Shown: positions 32,076 through 45,280 of the stretch, piece by piece
How the letters are laid out: each line of letters starts with the position of its first letter
Numbering within the stretch: position 1 is the stretch's first letter
Assembly (NCBI RefSeq): GCF_052857255.1
Contig: NC_135504.1
Location: forward strand, 135,892,929-135,956,928
Direction: 5' to 3'
DNA length: 64,000 nt
Source of the DNA: Amblyomma americanum
Taxonomy: Eukaryota > Arthropoda > Arachnida > Ixodida > Ixodidae
The notes under the pieces: generated by a model
Databases searched by the model: none
The model's input: only the letters and a program-made list of their open reading frames with translations
Told to the model about the DNA's origin: nothing
Made by a program: the position numbers and the translations under genes

Positions 32076-35000
32076 TTACATCAGTCTGCTCAAGCCATCA
32101 GCATTTCCGTGCAGTTTCTCCTTCTTATAACGCACCGATAAATTGTACTGTTGGAGAGCCAGACTCCATCTGAGCAAGCGACCATTTTGGGGGGACATCT
32201 GTCGCAACCACGTTAAAGGACAATGGTCAGTCTCAAATACAAACTTTGCTCCGTACAGGTAACACGACAACTTCTGCGCTGCCCAAACTAAACACGCGCA
32301 CTCTTTTTCGGAAGCGCTGTACGCTTCCTCTCTACTGGTCAGTTTGCGGCTGATCTACAGAACTGGGTGTTCTTCATGGTCGTAGCCAACTTGGCTTAAG
32401 ACAGCACCCAGCCCTCTATCGCTGGCTTCACACTGGACTATGAACTCTTTCCCATAGTCAGGGGTCCTGAGCAAGGGTCGGGCCACGAGTGCTTCCTACA
32501 GGCTTTTGAAGGCGTTTTCTTTTTGGTTATCCCAACTTACGTTAGTAGGTGCTTCCTTTCGCAAGGCGTCAGTTAAGGGACTAGCCCGCTGTGAGTAGTT
32601 AGGAATATATCGCTGGTAGTACCCAACTAATCCCAAAAATGAGCGAATGTCCGTTTTCGTCCGTGGTTGCGGAAATGCTGCGATCGCTGCAATCTTTAAT
32701 TCGGATGGGCTCCTAGTTTCTGGCCTACAACGTGACCCAAGTACGTCACCTGTGCGCAACCAAATCTACACTTTTCTGCCTTCAGTGTCAGTCCAGCCTG
32801 TCGTAAACTGGAAAACACGGTCCTTAGGTGTTCCAGATGCTCTTGCCAGGTTTCCTAAAAAAATTGCCACATCGCCTAAATAAGGGAGTGCAAAGCACTG
32901 CATGTCCTTCAGTACGATGTCCATGAGTTTCGAGAAGCTGTAGGGGGCATACTTCAACCCAAAACTAAGCATTAAGGGTCGAAAGGTGCCCGCTTGGGAG
33001 ATGAAAGCGGCATACCTGCTCGCGCTTTCTGAGAGGGGAACTTGCCAATATACCCGTACGAGATCGAGGGTGGAAATGAATTTCGCGCCGCTCACCCTTT
33101 CTATCCTTTCCTCTATGTTGGGAATCGGGTATAGCTGATCCCTGGTAATTGCATTCCGCTTTCTATAATCCACGCAGGGACGAGGATCTTTCCCTGGGGC
33201 CTTAACAAGAATTATCGGTGAGATATAGTCACTTTCCGCTGGCTCTACAACCCCTAACTTCAACATGCGCTGAATTTCCGCGTCCATTATTTTTTTTTCC
33301 CGCGGTGATACCCTGTAGGGTTTCGACCGTACCGGCTCATCAGAGGTGAGCTCGATTTCGTGTGTCAGGAGGTGTGTCTTTCTCGGGCGACTGCTAAATA
33401 GGTCAGCGAATTCGCTCAACAACTGCTTTAGCGTGTTGACCTGGGTCCCGCTTAGGAAATCTGCATTCACGGAGTGAGCCAGAATGTTCTCCACGTTGTC
33501 ACTAGCGTCCGCACCTCCCTTCCAACCCTGACTCTCGCTGTCCAGCTCTTCTGGTTCATTTAGAGTCAGATTGACGATCCCGCTGCGTTCCACGAACGGC
33601 TTCATCAGATTGCAATGATAGATTCTCACCTGCGTTCCCCTGCCTGGAGCCCTTAGTGCGTAATTCGTCTCCGAAAGTTTTTGCAACACTTCTACTGGAC
33701 CATCCCAGTGAACTTCCAGCTTGTTTTTTCTCGATGGCCGGAGGATCATCACGCGATCGCCCGCGGTGAAGCCACGAAGGAGCGCGTTTTTGTCATAGTA
33801 GACTTTGGCAGCCTCCTGGGCAGCTTTCATATTTCGATTTACTAATTCCCTCGTGTTGTTAAGGCGGTCCAGTAGCTGAAGCACGTACTCAACCACTGTC
33901 GGGTTCTCTCCTGTCCCTTCCCACATTTCTCTCAGCATTCGGAGGGGAGAGCGGAGGGCTCTTCCGTACACGAGTTCTGCTGGCGTAAACCCCGTAGCTT
34001 CGTGGGGGACTGTTCGTAAAGCGAAAAGTGTGGCTGGCAGACAATCCTCCCAGTCTGCTTTATGCTCATAACAAAGAGCGCGTAGCACCCGCTTCAGCAC
34101 CGAATGCCATTTCTCTACACTGTTGGACTGCGGATGATACACCGAACTGTGTAAGAGTTTTATTCGCATCTTTCCAGGAATGTGGTCGTCAAGGCGCTTG
34201 TATAGACTGTCGCCTGATCGGCTTGGATTTCGGCCGGAAATCCTATTCTCGCGAACACTGACAAAAGGGCGTCAACTATTTCTGTGGAGCTCAAGTCCTT
34301 CAACGGAATTGCTTCGGGAAATATTGTGGCGGGACATAGCATAGTAAGCAAGTACTTATAGCCTGATTTCGTTTTAGGCAACGGGCCTACTGTGTCTATT
34401 ACAAGCCGGCGGAAGGGTTCTGAGATCAATGGAACAATTTACAGTGGAGCCTTCCATGTCCCTCCCGTCTTGCCCACGCGCTGGCACGCATCGCATGATT
34501 TTACGTAGCGTTCTGCATCTTTGAAACAACCCGGCCAATAATATTCCATTAATAGCCGCTCCTTTGTTTTATTGATTCACAGATGTCCTGCCCAGCCATT
34601 TCCGTGGCAGAGACTCAGAATGTCCGCTCTGTATTTTTCGGGTACGACCAGCTGATCAAATGCTTTGCCTTTTCTGTCCTGGTAGTGTCGGTATAGTAAG
34701 CCTATCTTCTCATGCATCGTTATGTTGCGTCTCGAGATGCCCTCTTTAGCTGTAAGGTGCAGTCTTTCCAAAGTGGGATCCTGCTTCTGTTCTTTTATTA
34801 GGGACTCCCTGTTCACCTGCAGAAGGCGATCAAAACTACGCGATGTTGGAGATAAAACGGATCCTTCAGCGTTTTCTGCCTCATCTACCGACTTAGTGGT
34901 TGAAGTCCCTGGTCGCTCATCTGCTCGGTCAGCTGTCTGGCTTTCATTCCTCGTTGGTTCCCTCCCTCCTCATTTGATTGCAACGATATGCTGGCTGGTG

Positions 35001-35589
35001 CGTCTCTGGCTACCAGAGGTTCGGGAATCTGACTTAGTTGAGATGCGAGCTGACGAGTTTTCGACCAATTCAAAGCTTGTATCACCCCGCTTCAGAGTTT
35101 CTGGCCTCTCTCGCGTAGCAATTGGTCTGATCGATTCGAGAAGAGGTAAGGATATTGAAGTGGCACGGCCTTCGAAACGGCGGCCTCAGTGGTTAGCTCT
35201 CCAAACGGTCCACAAATTATCACTCTAGCTATGGGAAGGCATACACTGTGTTCTTCTACTGCCTGTTTTATCCAGGAGACTTCTCCCGTAAAATCGTCCA
35301 CTGACACGTAAGACGGGTGGACAACGTCCATCGCCGCGGCGCTATCACGAAGCACCCTGCACGGTTTCCCGTTAACGTGCAGCTCGTGCAGGTATTGCTT
35401 AAGAAGCTCTAGATTCTCGCTGTTATCCTCGACGCACGAGAACACCAAACGTTGCTTTGTACACTTGGCTGCTAGGGGGCCAGACGAAGAGAACGCCCTT
35501 GGCAAGTGCTCCTGCCTCGACGCCTCCTTACAGCCGGCAAACATCAACGCAGTAGAAAATGGAGTACTCCATCGCTTTCTACTGATCAA
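32076..35589 (-). pseudogene. Pol with integrase upstream of reverse transcriptase
   Basis: Read on the minus strand: a protease-like region with LHELHVNGKPCRVLRDSAAA (about 35400-35320); a zinc-binding HGNGWAGHL..YYWP..CDACQ module (about 34600-34490); the integrase core with LVIDTVGPL, FPAEIQADQATVYTS and SVYHPQSNSVEKWHSVLK (about 34420-34090), so D, D and E are present. One uninterrupted 467-codon frame (34169-32766) then runs from the end of integrase into reverse transcriptase (RPCVDYRKRNAI, STLDLVRVYWQVPL). RNase H-type text ends at 32076 (FETDHCPLTWL, GNADGLSRLM). The catalytic YLDD reads YLGD (GGC at 32874-32876), which should abolish activity. Several frameshifts and stops separate the frames. 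Integrase-first order identifies the Gmr1 group. Confidence 0.85.
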
Positions 35590-35741
35590 GTGGAATCCGT
35601 GGATACCCGCTTTACATCCGTGAGTCCAGATTTCGCCATTTTCTGCCCGTCGGAAAATCCAAGGCAGAGAACGCCGCGCTAAGCCTAGGCGGCGTCGGGC
35701 CGTCGGCCCGAAGGAACGCTGCTACAGCTCACGCCGCACCC

Positions 35742-37394
35742 GTGAGGATGGCGGACGCTGACGCGGCGGCGTCGGCTGGAGCCACGACACCGCTCGAAGA
35801 GAATCTTCACAGCGACGACACGCTGCCAACAACGCTACCGACAACGCTACCGACCACGCTACCGACAACGCTACGGACCTCTCGCAGAAGAGAACAATCG
35901 ACAACGGGGGATGGTTCACTGCCAAATACCAGAACTCGAGACTGCCGTTCCAGAGGCCGGGACAGACGCGGCGGACAATTCAGCGCTGAGCCAACCCAAA
36001 CTCAAGTGGAATCCCGTTCGGCGAGAGAAGCTACCTCCTTTGCCAAAAAACGACTTCAAAGTCATCCTTAGACCGATGAATGGACTCAACATCAGCGAAC
36101 TGAGCACGCATCAGATGGCCCGGGCTATAACCAAAGCATGCGGAAAACCAGACATCTGCAACGAAGGCAGGTTCCTTATACGGCTGCACAACGGATCCAA
36201 CATCACTATACTCAGCACGCCAAGCATGGAGACTGCCAGTGCTGTGCAGTGTATTTCAAGTCTACGCTTTGCTGCAAAGAACTATGCAGTGACAGCTTAC
36301 GTGGCCGCGCCGGACAATTCGTGCAAAGGTGTCATTCATGGAGTGGACGCCGGGACCACGCCAACTGAACAACTATCGCATCTCCGGGTACGTACCCAAG
36401 GAGTCAAAATACTTTATGCATGAATGCTTGGTAAATCCCAAAGCGCGGTCATTTCCTTCGAGGGAAAGATCGTTCCGCGCTACTTCTATTACTACGGCGG
36501 CGAGATACGTTGCTACCTCTATGGATCATCGCGGCAAGTGTGTTATACATGCTTAAAGGCCGGACATAGGGCGGACGTATGCCCGACACCTGACGTTGTC
36601 GTCTGCTCTAAATGCACCGAGCCAGTGATCGAGGACGGACACTCCTGCGAGCCCAGGTGTGTGCTATGCACGGAAGCGCATCATACGGGGGCAAAGGAGT
36701 GCAAGGAACGCCTCAGGAAACCGAGACCACGGACGAGAAAAAAAGAGAAACCAGGCGGCGGAGACAACGGCGGACGCGGCCGGGCCCGGAAACGCTGGTT
36801 CAGCGAGGACTCCAGTTCGAGATCCAAGTCCAGATCGGCATCGAGATCAGGATCAAAGTCGAGATCGGCGTCCAGGACCCGGGAGGATCCAGAAACCAAA
36901 AAGAAGCAGGAGCAGAAGAAGACCGCACCAAAAAAGGAGGAAGCAACCAGGGTGAGCTGGAAAGAGCATCTTTTCCCCACCTCTCCCACTGCTCCAAAAA
37001 ACACAAACACACAGAAAACAGTGATAGGTAACAACGCTAATGGGGAAGCTACGAGGACGTTCAAGAGCTAAGACAAATAATTCAAACGCTCAGGGCAAAA
37101 AACGCCGAGCTGAGACAGAAACTAAACGATCTGATAGACGAACTAAAGGCCCAAAGAACAAGGCAGAACAGCACTAACCCGCAAACAGACGAAGCTCAGG
37201 CGACAACTATAGGGCGCCAGGAATTTACAACTGCCATGGTTGCTGTTAACAATGCACTGGCAAATCTTAGCAACCTCATCTCCAACATCCAAGACGAGAC
37301 GCGCAGGGATAGAGAGCGTCTAGTACAATTCACAGCCACGAAATCCAGAGGAAAACCCTATAACAGGCCATCCCATTTTGGCGAGCAACCGTAA
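35742..37394 (+). pseudogene. LINE ORF1 (gag-like, zinc knuckles)
   Basis: ATG near 35748 opens MADADAAASAG, followed by a 12-bp tandem repeat encoding PTTL several times (35826-35877). After a frameshift near 35905 the frame continues with KNDFKVILRPMNGLNISELS (RNA-binding-like fold) to a TGA at 36421-36423. The same frame resumes at once with MLGKSQSAVISFEGKIVPRY and three cysteine-histidine knuckles (CYTCLKAGHRADVC, CSKCTEP..HSC, CVLCTEAHHTGAKEC). An RS/K-rich tail follows (about 36740-36950). After another frameshift near 37045 a coiled coil (QTLRAKNAELRQKLNDLIDE) ends at 37394, overlapping the start of ORF2. ORF1 proteins coat LINE RNA. Three lesions disable it. Confidence 0.75.
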
Positions 37395-40300
37395 ACGCTC
37401 GGTCAAGTTGGAAACCCTTGAAATATGGCAGTGGAACTGCCGTGGGATCCGCCGAAAGCAGGGTCTTCTTAAACAACACATCACAAATTGCACCTCTCCG
37501 CCAGACATAATCGCCCTACAGGAAACCGGCTGCTCACTCACTCTCGCGGGGTACTCCGTCTACGAGGGGCAGGGGCAAAGCAAGGTCGCCACGCTGGTTG
37601 CAAAAGCAGTCACCGCAATCAGACACGACATCGACGGAACGGACATTGACCATGTCCTTATAGAAATCATTACCCAAAAGAGAAGCCAAGAAAGCACCTT
37701 CCTATTTAACGTGTACAGCCCGCCAAGCCAGAGAAAAGCCAATTTCAGCTACCTGCTAGGCAAAGCAGAAGAAGCAGCAGGCAAGAACGGTATCGTTATT
37801 CTGGGGGACTTTAATGCCTGGCATAAAAGTTGGGGCTACGTTCGGGAAACCCCGCAAGGCAGGGATCTAGCCAATGAAGCTGATCGTAGAAGGCTCACCC
37901 TCATCACTGACCACACCCAACCCACGCGAGTGGGGAACAGCATCAACCGAGATTCGTGCCCAGACTTATCATTTGTCAAAGGGGTAAGGCACGCAAGATG
38001 GGAAAACGACGGCGAAACTCTAGGCAGTGACCACTGCATCCTGCGCATCCATATAGAAACCCTCCCGATCAGGCGACAACATGGCCAGGCTAGACTGACA
38101 AACTGGGAAGCCTATAGGAAATCCTGGGCACAGCATGAAGACGCTGAGATCACCGACATAGAAGGCTGGGTCGCAAGAATCAAGACAGACTGGCGAAAAC
38201 TAACCCGAAAGGTCGCCCTCACTACCAACACACCTGAGGTGGACAAACATCTCTTACACCTTTGGGACGCCAGACGGGGCCTACTAAAAAGGTGGAAAAG
38301 GCAAAAGCATAATAGGCGGCTGAAGCGTAAGATCGCTGAGGTCACCAGACAAGCTGAAGAATATGCGACGGAGCTCTCGAGGCGCGACTGGAACCAAAAG
38401 TGCAACGAACTTCAGGGGACTCTAGATTGGGCCAAGACATGGGCCTTGCTAAGGGCTCTCATAGACTCAACCACCACAAAATCCGAAACCCGTAAGACGA
38501 CCCAAAGGATCGCGCACCAGTTCCAAGGCACTGACGAGGAAATGCTACAGAACATCAAGCAGCGTTACATCGGCAATGCAACATACGCCGACAGCAGCTT
38601 GGCATACACGGGCGAAACGAATCCCGCTCTGGACGAACCCCTTACCATAGAAGTCAGACACGCTGTGATGTCCGCCAGAAAGAACACAACACCAGGGAGG
38701 GATGGCATCACCAATGCCATGATAAGGAATCTGGATGACAATTCAATCAAAAGATTCACGGAGTTCATCAATAAACACTGGGAACAGGGGACCCTCCCGG
38801 ACGACTGGAGACATGCGGAAATAGTAATGATTCCGAAGTCCGGAAAGACTCCAAACCTGGACAATCTTAGACCCATTTCCTTAACATCATGCTTGAGAAA
38901 AGTGTACGAGAGAGTTGTTCATCACAGGTTGCAGACCCACCTTGAGGACAACGAACTCATGCCGCACACTATGTTTGGATTTCGAAAATACCTATCGACA
39001 CAGGACGTTCTCCTGCAGATCAAGGAGGAGGTGCTTACTTCCGTTCCAAAATATGGAGAAAACATCTTGCTCGCTCTCTATCTTCAAGCGGCCTTCGACA
39101 ACGTCAGTCACAGGGCTGTGCTGGACGGGCTCAGCAAACTGGGTTGTGGGCAGAGAATATTCAACTATGTGAAAGCCTTTCTAACTAACCGAACCGCTAC
39201 CATTGCAATAGGAGGCATCAGGACTGACACCATGAACACCCCAGAAAAAGCAACACCACAAGGCTCTGTGCTATCACCTATGCTTTTTAATATTGCAATG
39301 ATTGGTTTAGCAAGGACGCTCGAAGAAATTGAAGGAATCAGGCATGCCATCTACGCAGATGATATCACAATCTGGGTGACAAGGGGATCCTTAGGCGAAA
39401 AACAAGAGCTTCTTCAGCGAGCGGCAAACACGGTCAAAGCATACGCCCGACACTGCGGACTTGCATGCTCCCCTGAAAAATCCGAGGTGCTCAGAGTCTA
39501 CAGACAAGGGTATGATCTGCAAAACTCCATAGATATCTACATAGGGGAAACGAAGGTTCCAGAAGTATCGAAAGTTAGGATCCTCGGCATGTGGGTCTAA
39601 AGCAACCGTCGTATTGATCACACGATCAGACAGCTAGCAAATACCACAGCACAGATCACCAGGATGATTGCAAGAATTTCCAACAGAAGAAGAGGTATGA
39701 AGGAGGAAGACACATGTAGGCTAGTACAGGCCCTCGTGGTAAGTAGGATCTTATACGGCGTCCCCTACCAAACACCGCTCGAGCAAGAAAAGGAGCAGTT
39801 GGAGGCAATTCTTAGAAAAGCATACAAATGCGCTCTCGCACTGCCGGTCAGCACTTCGACGGAGAAATTCCTTAAACTGGGCATAAACAACACAGTACAA
39901 GAACATATCGAGGCCCACCTTATTGCACAGAAAACAAGACTGATGCTGTTCGCAACAGGCAGAAACACGCTGCGGTTGCTGGGCATGAGGGACGCTTTGA
40001 AAGAAATCAATTGCACAGCGAGCGTTCCAAATGAAATCAGGAGGATCATTGAGATCAGTCTGATTCCAAAAAACATGCATCCAGATATACATAAGGCTAG
40101 AAGAAAGGCAAGATCTGAATTCCATGAAAGAAGCTTCGCCGGGGCAAAAGACGTATTATATGTTGACGCAACAACATACAGACACCGATATGGCTCGGTA
40201 GCCAGCGTGGTGGATCACCAGCTCAGGGAAATCAACTGCGCTTCGATAAAAACCAACAACATACTCGAGGCTGAGGAAGCAGCAATTGCACTCGCCATCA

Positions 40301-40821
40301 CCCAGCAGAGTGACGAGCCCCATGCACACATCATTACAGACTCGCAAGAGGCGTGCAGAAGATACAGCAGTGGACGCATATCCACTGCAGCCATTCACAT
40401 ACTCAAGGCGAGGACAATCACTTTTACGAGATGCTTCATCACGTGGACACCAGGCCATGAGGCTGTCAAAGGGAACCAATGTGCGGTCGCCAATGCCCGA
40501 GCATACGCCAACCGGGAGGCACGCACCGTAGGGAAACTGGACGCAGTCACTAGACGGTATGGAGCCATCTTAGAACACCAACGAGCCCTCTGGAGGACCT
40601 ACCCGCCTCCCCACAAAGACCTTAGTAAACAGCAGTCGGTTGCCTGGAGACAACTACAGACTAATACATACCCCAATCTGAGTTTACTCAGCACAATCTA
40701 TCCATCCACTTATGAAAACAAATGCCCGCTATGCGGTGAACACGCAAGGCTTTACCACGTTACATGGGCCTGTCAGAAAATGCAGGCAGCGCCGATAAAC
40801 AACACACCTACACCGGAGTAG
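37378..40821 (+). pseudogene. LINE ORF2: APE endonuclease, RT, RNase H
   Basis: One frame runs 37378-39600, a TAA interrupts, and the same frame continues to 40821. The endonuclease domain (to about 38070) keeps WQWNCRG, LQET, GDFNAWH, PDLSF and GSDH. RT follows with TPGRDGITNAM, LRPISLTSCLRKVYERV, MFGFRKYLSTQDVL, TPQGSVLSPMLFNIAM and IYADDITIW. Motif A reads ALYLQAAFDNVSH: the catalytic aspartate expected before L is a tyrosine (TAT 39079-39081). RNase H (about 40150-40500) has DVLYVDATT, ILEAEEAAIA, IITDSQEA and ITWTPGHEA. A CPLCGEHARLYHVTWAC knuckle closes the protein. The first in-frame codons read TTG-GCG at 37378, so the start codon may also be lost. Confidence 0.85.
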
Positions 40822-40978
40822 TGGGAGGCTGCGCTGTCCAGCTCGAAGCCTGAAGAGCAGCTCAAGCTGATCGACAGGGCTCGCAAGACTGCAAAGGCCG
40901 CTGGGGCCCTGGACTGAGGGCTCCACCTACGCTGCGAGAAATAACCCTTATACAATAAAGTTTTTCATTCATTCATTG

Positions 40979-42044
40979 GCTGCAAAGTGCCCGACACCAT
41001 TGCAGTTGTAGCAAAGAAATGGCCTACTAGCCTCAAACTCTTTTTTCGCGGCTTTGTCTGCTCCCTGTCTCTTCGCCTGTTCTTCACGCTTTTCTTGTGC
41101 TACCTTCGTTGCCTCCGATTGCTCCGAACTTCTAGCACTTCGCGTCTTTTTGCTAGGCCCTTTATCTCGCATCGCGTTTCGAGCGTGCGACGCACCCTCT
41201 TCAGTGCTCAACCTTCTGCGCGAAACGTACTCCTCTGCTAGCTCAGCGGCCCTTTCAACTGTGTCGACTTTTTCCCTGTCTTGAACCCACAGTTTCACCA
41301 CTTGGGGAATGCTTCGGTAAAATTGCTCAAGGCAAAAACACTCAATGATTTTGTCTCGGCTTTCATAAACCTCGGCTCCTTTTAGCCACTCTAGCAGATT
41401 CGTCTTTAGGCCATACGCGAAATCCGGATAGCCCTCGCTATCGTTTTTCATTGCGTTCCTGAAGCGCTGTCGGAAAGCTTCGGCTGACAGCCGGTACCTT
41501 TTTAGCAGGCTGGCTTTGACTTTTTCGTAGTCAGCTGCGTCTTGTGTGCTAAGCCTCGCTATGACTTCAGCTACTTCACATGGCAAGAGTGTCAGAAGCC
41601 GTTGCGGCCATGTACTGCGAGCAAAGTTCTCCCTTTCGCTAGTTCTCTCAAAGTTTCCCAGGTACAATCCTATGTCCCTTCCTCTTTCATAGGGCTGCAT
41701 GAATCTGTTCATTCTATATGATTGCACATCGCTTGCTATTTCAGGAGACCCGGCTCACGTACTGTCGCCTTTTTTCGATTTTCGCTTTCAAGCTGCAATC
41801 GCTTTAGATTTCTTTCTTCTTTTTCAGCCTCCCACTTTTGCCGTTCTTTCTCTTTTTCCCATTCCGCTTCCCTTTTTCTTTTTTCTTTCTGTACCAAATT
41901 CCACGTATCTACCAGCTGATCGTCATCTACGTGTTTCTCAATTGTCTTGCATATTTCAAGTTTTGTAATTTTTCCCTGTACCTCTATTGACAGTTCCTCG
42001 CATAACAACAACAAGTCCGACTTTGACAATTTCATAAGGTCCAT
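40979..42044 (-). pseudogene. Gag of the Gmr1-like element, cut by LINE
   Basis: ATG at 42044 opens MDLMKLSKSDLLLLCEELS and a charged coiled coil (KEKRKREAEWEKEKERQ). A one-base frameshift near 41748 precedes DVQSYRMNRFMQPYERGRD and a SCAN-like helical core (NFARSTWPQRLLTLLPCEVA, LLKRYRLSAEAFRQRFRNAM). The tail is K/R/E-rich. The zinc knuckle CYNCNGVGHFAA is cut short by the LINE tail at 40978; its final cysteine should lie across the insertion. Gag packages element RNA. The frame downstream of the LINE (about 35630 leftward) leads into protease. Confidence 0.85.
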
Positions 42045-42221
42045 GACAACGCTTTCTCCGCTTTGGCAATGCTATCTTCAAAATGTCGTGAGTTTACCCT
42101 TTCTCAATTGGCATACACTTCCCAGTGATTCTAGATTAATCTCTCAAAATATGAAGCCTGGCGAATCCTATAGCGAAATGCCGAAACGCTTACCGGTTGA
42201 GAAAGCACGATGTCGCACGGT

Positions 42222-42239
42222 CCATCCCAGCTGCTGCCA
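42222..42239 (-). promoter_or_regulatory. Candidate primer-binding site
   Basis: Three bases inside the 5' LTR the minus strand reads TGGCAGCAGCTGGGATGG, beginning with the TGG expected opposite a tRNA CCA end. The priming tRNA was not determined. Confidence 0.45.
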
Positions 42240-42242
42240 ATC

Positions 42243-43116
<874 letters not shown>

Positions 43117-44204
43117 GCGTATGCAGTGTTTACGCGCGCGGCTCCGCAGGCCCGCTTTCGGGTGCTGCGGCTGGGCTATGGGTTGCACTGAGGTCTGAGG
43201 GTCAGTGCAGTGTTACGTAATGCAGCTTCCTGTATAACAAACACTTGCGCTTCCTATTAACTGCGCGTTCCTTCCTTCCTTCGGAGCGAGAGCGCAGGCG
43301 CGTCTCGGCGAACGCTGCCTGTGCCCTCAGCTTGCATGTTCTGGCAAGAACCCGCGATATGTGGGCGGAGTGCCACAAAATTAGCACTTCGTCACAGGTT
43401 CGTAAACAACCCCGCAACCTACATCGTGAAAATTCGAATAATTTGGGAAATAACACAGCGCGACTTTGTCGAGATGCTAGCGTCGTTGTAACGGTGTTTC
43501 GACGTGCACACTTAATGAAATTCGCGAAAATGAAAAGAAAAAAAAACCGTCATGTGTGCTACTACGCGAGTCCGGTGCTTCTTCAAGCGCGACATGGTGC
43601 GAACGTTGAAGGCGACTGGCGGCAGCTTTTTGTCTTTCTTTTTAGCGCAAAGTGATGCTCGGGATGCTGTGCAGCTGATAAGCATCTGGAGATGGCTCCC
43701 TGTGTTCATCTTACGATCCCTGTGTTCATCTTACGATATCGCGCCTAAAGTTATACTGAGAGCACGACCGAATGAGAACGAGTTACAGGCGTTAGTTTAT
43801 TTTTTCACAGTTCACCCAGCGACCGAACAGCAACGATGCGAAGTCAGGGACGCGAACCAACTTATTACATTTGAATGCAGAAGCGCAATATGATAGCCAA
43901 ACGGCTGAAACGAACTCGGCGTAATAACCTACGAGCTCAGCTCTAATAAATAGCCCCGAAGCCAATCCGTCGCCGAACTTGGCCTGCTGCTCGGCCCCTG
44001 CCCGCCGCTTTCTCGCCTATCTGCTGCAAAAAAACTGGTGGAAACTTATGCCGCTTCCTCTCTTCTGCATTGCGGCTCAACCAACCGCACCACAATTTGT
44101 CGGCACGCCGTGAATTGTGCCCAAAACCACGCAAGCGTGGCGCACCCAATGCGGAAGGTCCCGCTTTTGGCCTACACGACGAAAATCGTCCTGTCGAGTC
44201 TGCC
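43117..44204. other. No recognisable gene
   Basis: Short open frames on both strands without motifs. A tandem pair of CCCTGTGTTCATCTTACGAT occurs at about 43699-43738. Confidence 0.4.
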
Positions 44205-44371
44205 TGCCCGCTGCCTGCCCGGGTGCTGGATTTTTCCCCCCCTGCTGCTTCTACGACGCGCCGCATGACGCCGCCACTGCATGCGACCCCGTCTGCGCAT
44301 ACAATTGTGACTGTCTGGTCGCCTGCGCTTCTTCGCGCTGACGGGAGTTTCACCTCCTTTAATATAGTCTT
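44205..44371 (-). repeat. Second copy of element B end
   Basis: On the minus strand this reads AAGACTATATTAAAGGAGGTG, ACTCCCGTCAGCGCGA, then a region with GCGCAGGCGACCAGA, CACAATTGTATGCGC and GGCATGCAGTGGCGGC-like blocks. These are colinear with 28220-28385. Similarity fades after GGGCAGGC, and the opposite terminus was not found, so the copy is partial or diverged. Confidence 0.65.
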
Positions 44372-45280
44372 GTTCCATGTCCCCGCCAGAGCTTCGCAAG
44401 TGCACAAAAAGAAAGTAAAAAAGAGAAGCCAGTGGTGTGCGCTCCGCCGCGTATGTCCTTTCGCAGACGGTAGCGCAAATCAGCACTACTAACGACAAAA
44501 GCAGAAGGTAAAGCTGCAGCCGCCTGCGAGCCCTGAAAAGACAGGCAGCGCAATCAGTTAGGACACCATTCCCACACTCCGTCGTCTCCAACCAGGCGTT
44601 ATCGCTAGACATCGCGCACGTAGCTCCCAGCGGCCCGGAGCGCTCAGTTCGGCCGTTCTCGAGATTAAGTTTGCCCTCTCTACAAGTATCGCATGCGTAA
44701 AAATCTGAAATTTTGCTCGTGATGTGGCTCTGGGAACTGTATGACATTACTTTAAAGCAGTCTCGATTGTTGGTTTTGTAAAAAATGGGGGCACGTGTAT
44801 TTGTGCCTGTCACTTCGTAAAAGGGCCTCAATTGTGGTATGTGTTCGTAATGGTATTTCTCAAGTGTAAGAAAGCTTTCGTTATAATTTAAAATTACAAG
44901 AAAGAGTCAGTTGACTAACACAAGAGGCTGGAAAGCTTAACAATGATTTTTTTAAAGCCCCGACATAATTACCGCCATCGAACTGCTGACTTGTGCATGC
45001 CGAACCACAAAAGGCACGAATTCAGGAGGCCTACAAGCGAAGGATGACAATACGCGTAATGGATTGCCTGACAGTTTAGTGGCACGCGGCATGCAAAATT
45101 TCGCTACGTAGATAGACTGTTGTTCGTTTGTTGGCGCTGTACTTGTGACGAAGAAAGGGTAGGAGAAGAAAGGGCGCATAGACTTCTGCAGTAATCTCAT
45201 TCAACAGTGCAGAATATTTCCACACTCAATGCTATAAATACTGCACGCGCGCACACTTACTTAACGCACTGATCATTGCG
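44372..45280. other. No recognisable gene
   Basis: No motif-bearing frame or clear repeat noticed in this stretch. Confidence 0.4.

Larger units (their letters stand above)
35640..40978 (+). mobile_element. I-like LINE inserted in the LTR element's gag
   Basis: A plus-strand non-LTR element of about 5.3 kb with ORF1 (zinc knuckles, coiled coil) and ORF2 (endonuclease, RT, RNase H). It ends with AATAAAG (about 40956) and a CATTCATTCATT tail to 40978. It interrupts the minus-strand gag zinc knuckle right after CYNCNGVGHFAA. The 5' limit is approximate, and I did not find an unambiguous target duplication. RNase H downstream of RT together with an APE endonuclease places it in the I/Ingi group of LINEs. 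It appears full length but carries inactivating changes. Confidence 0.8.
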
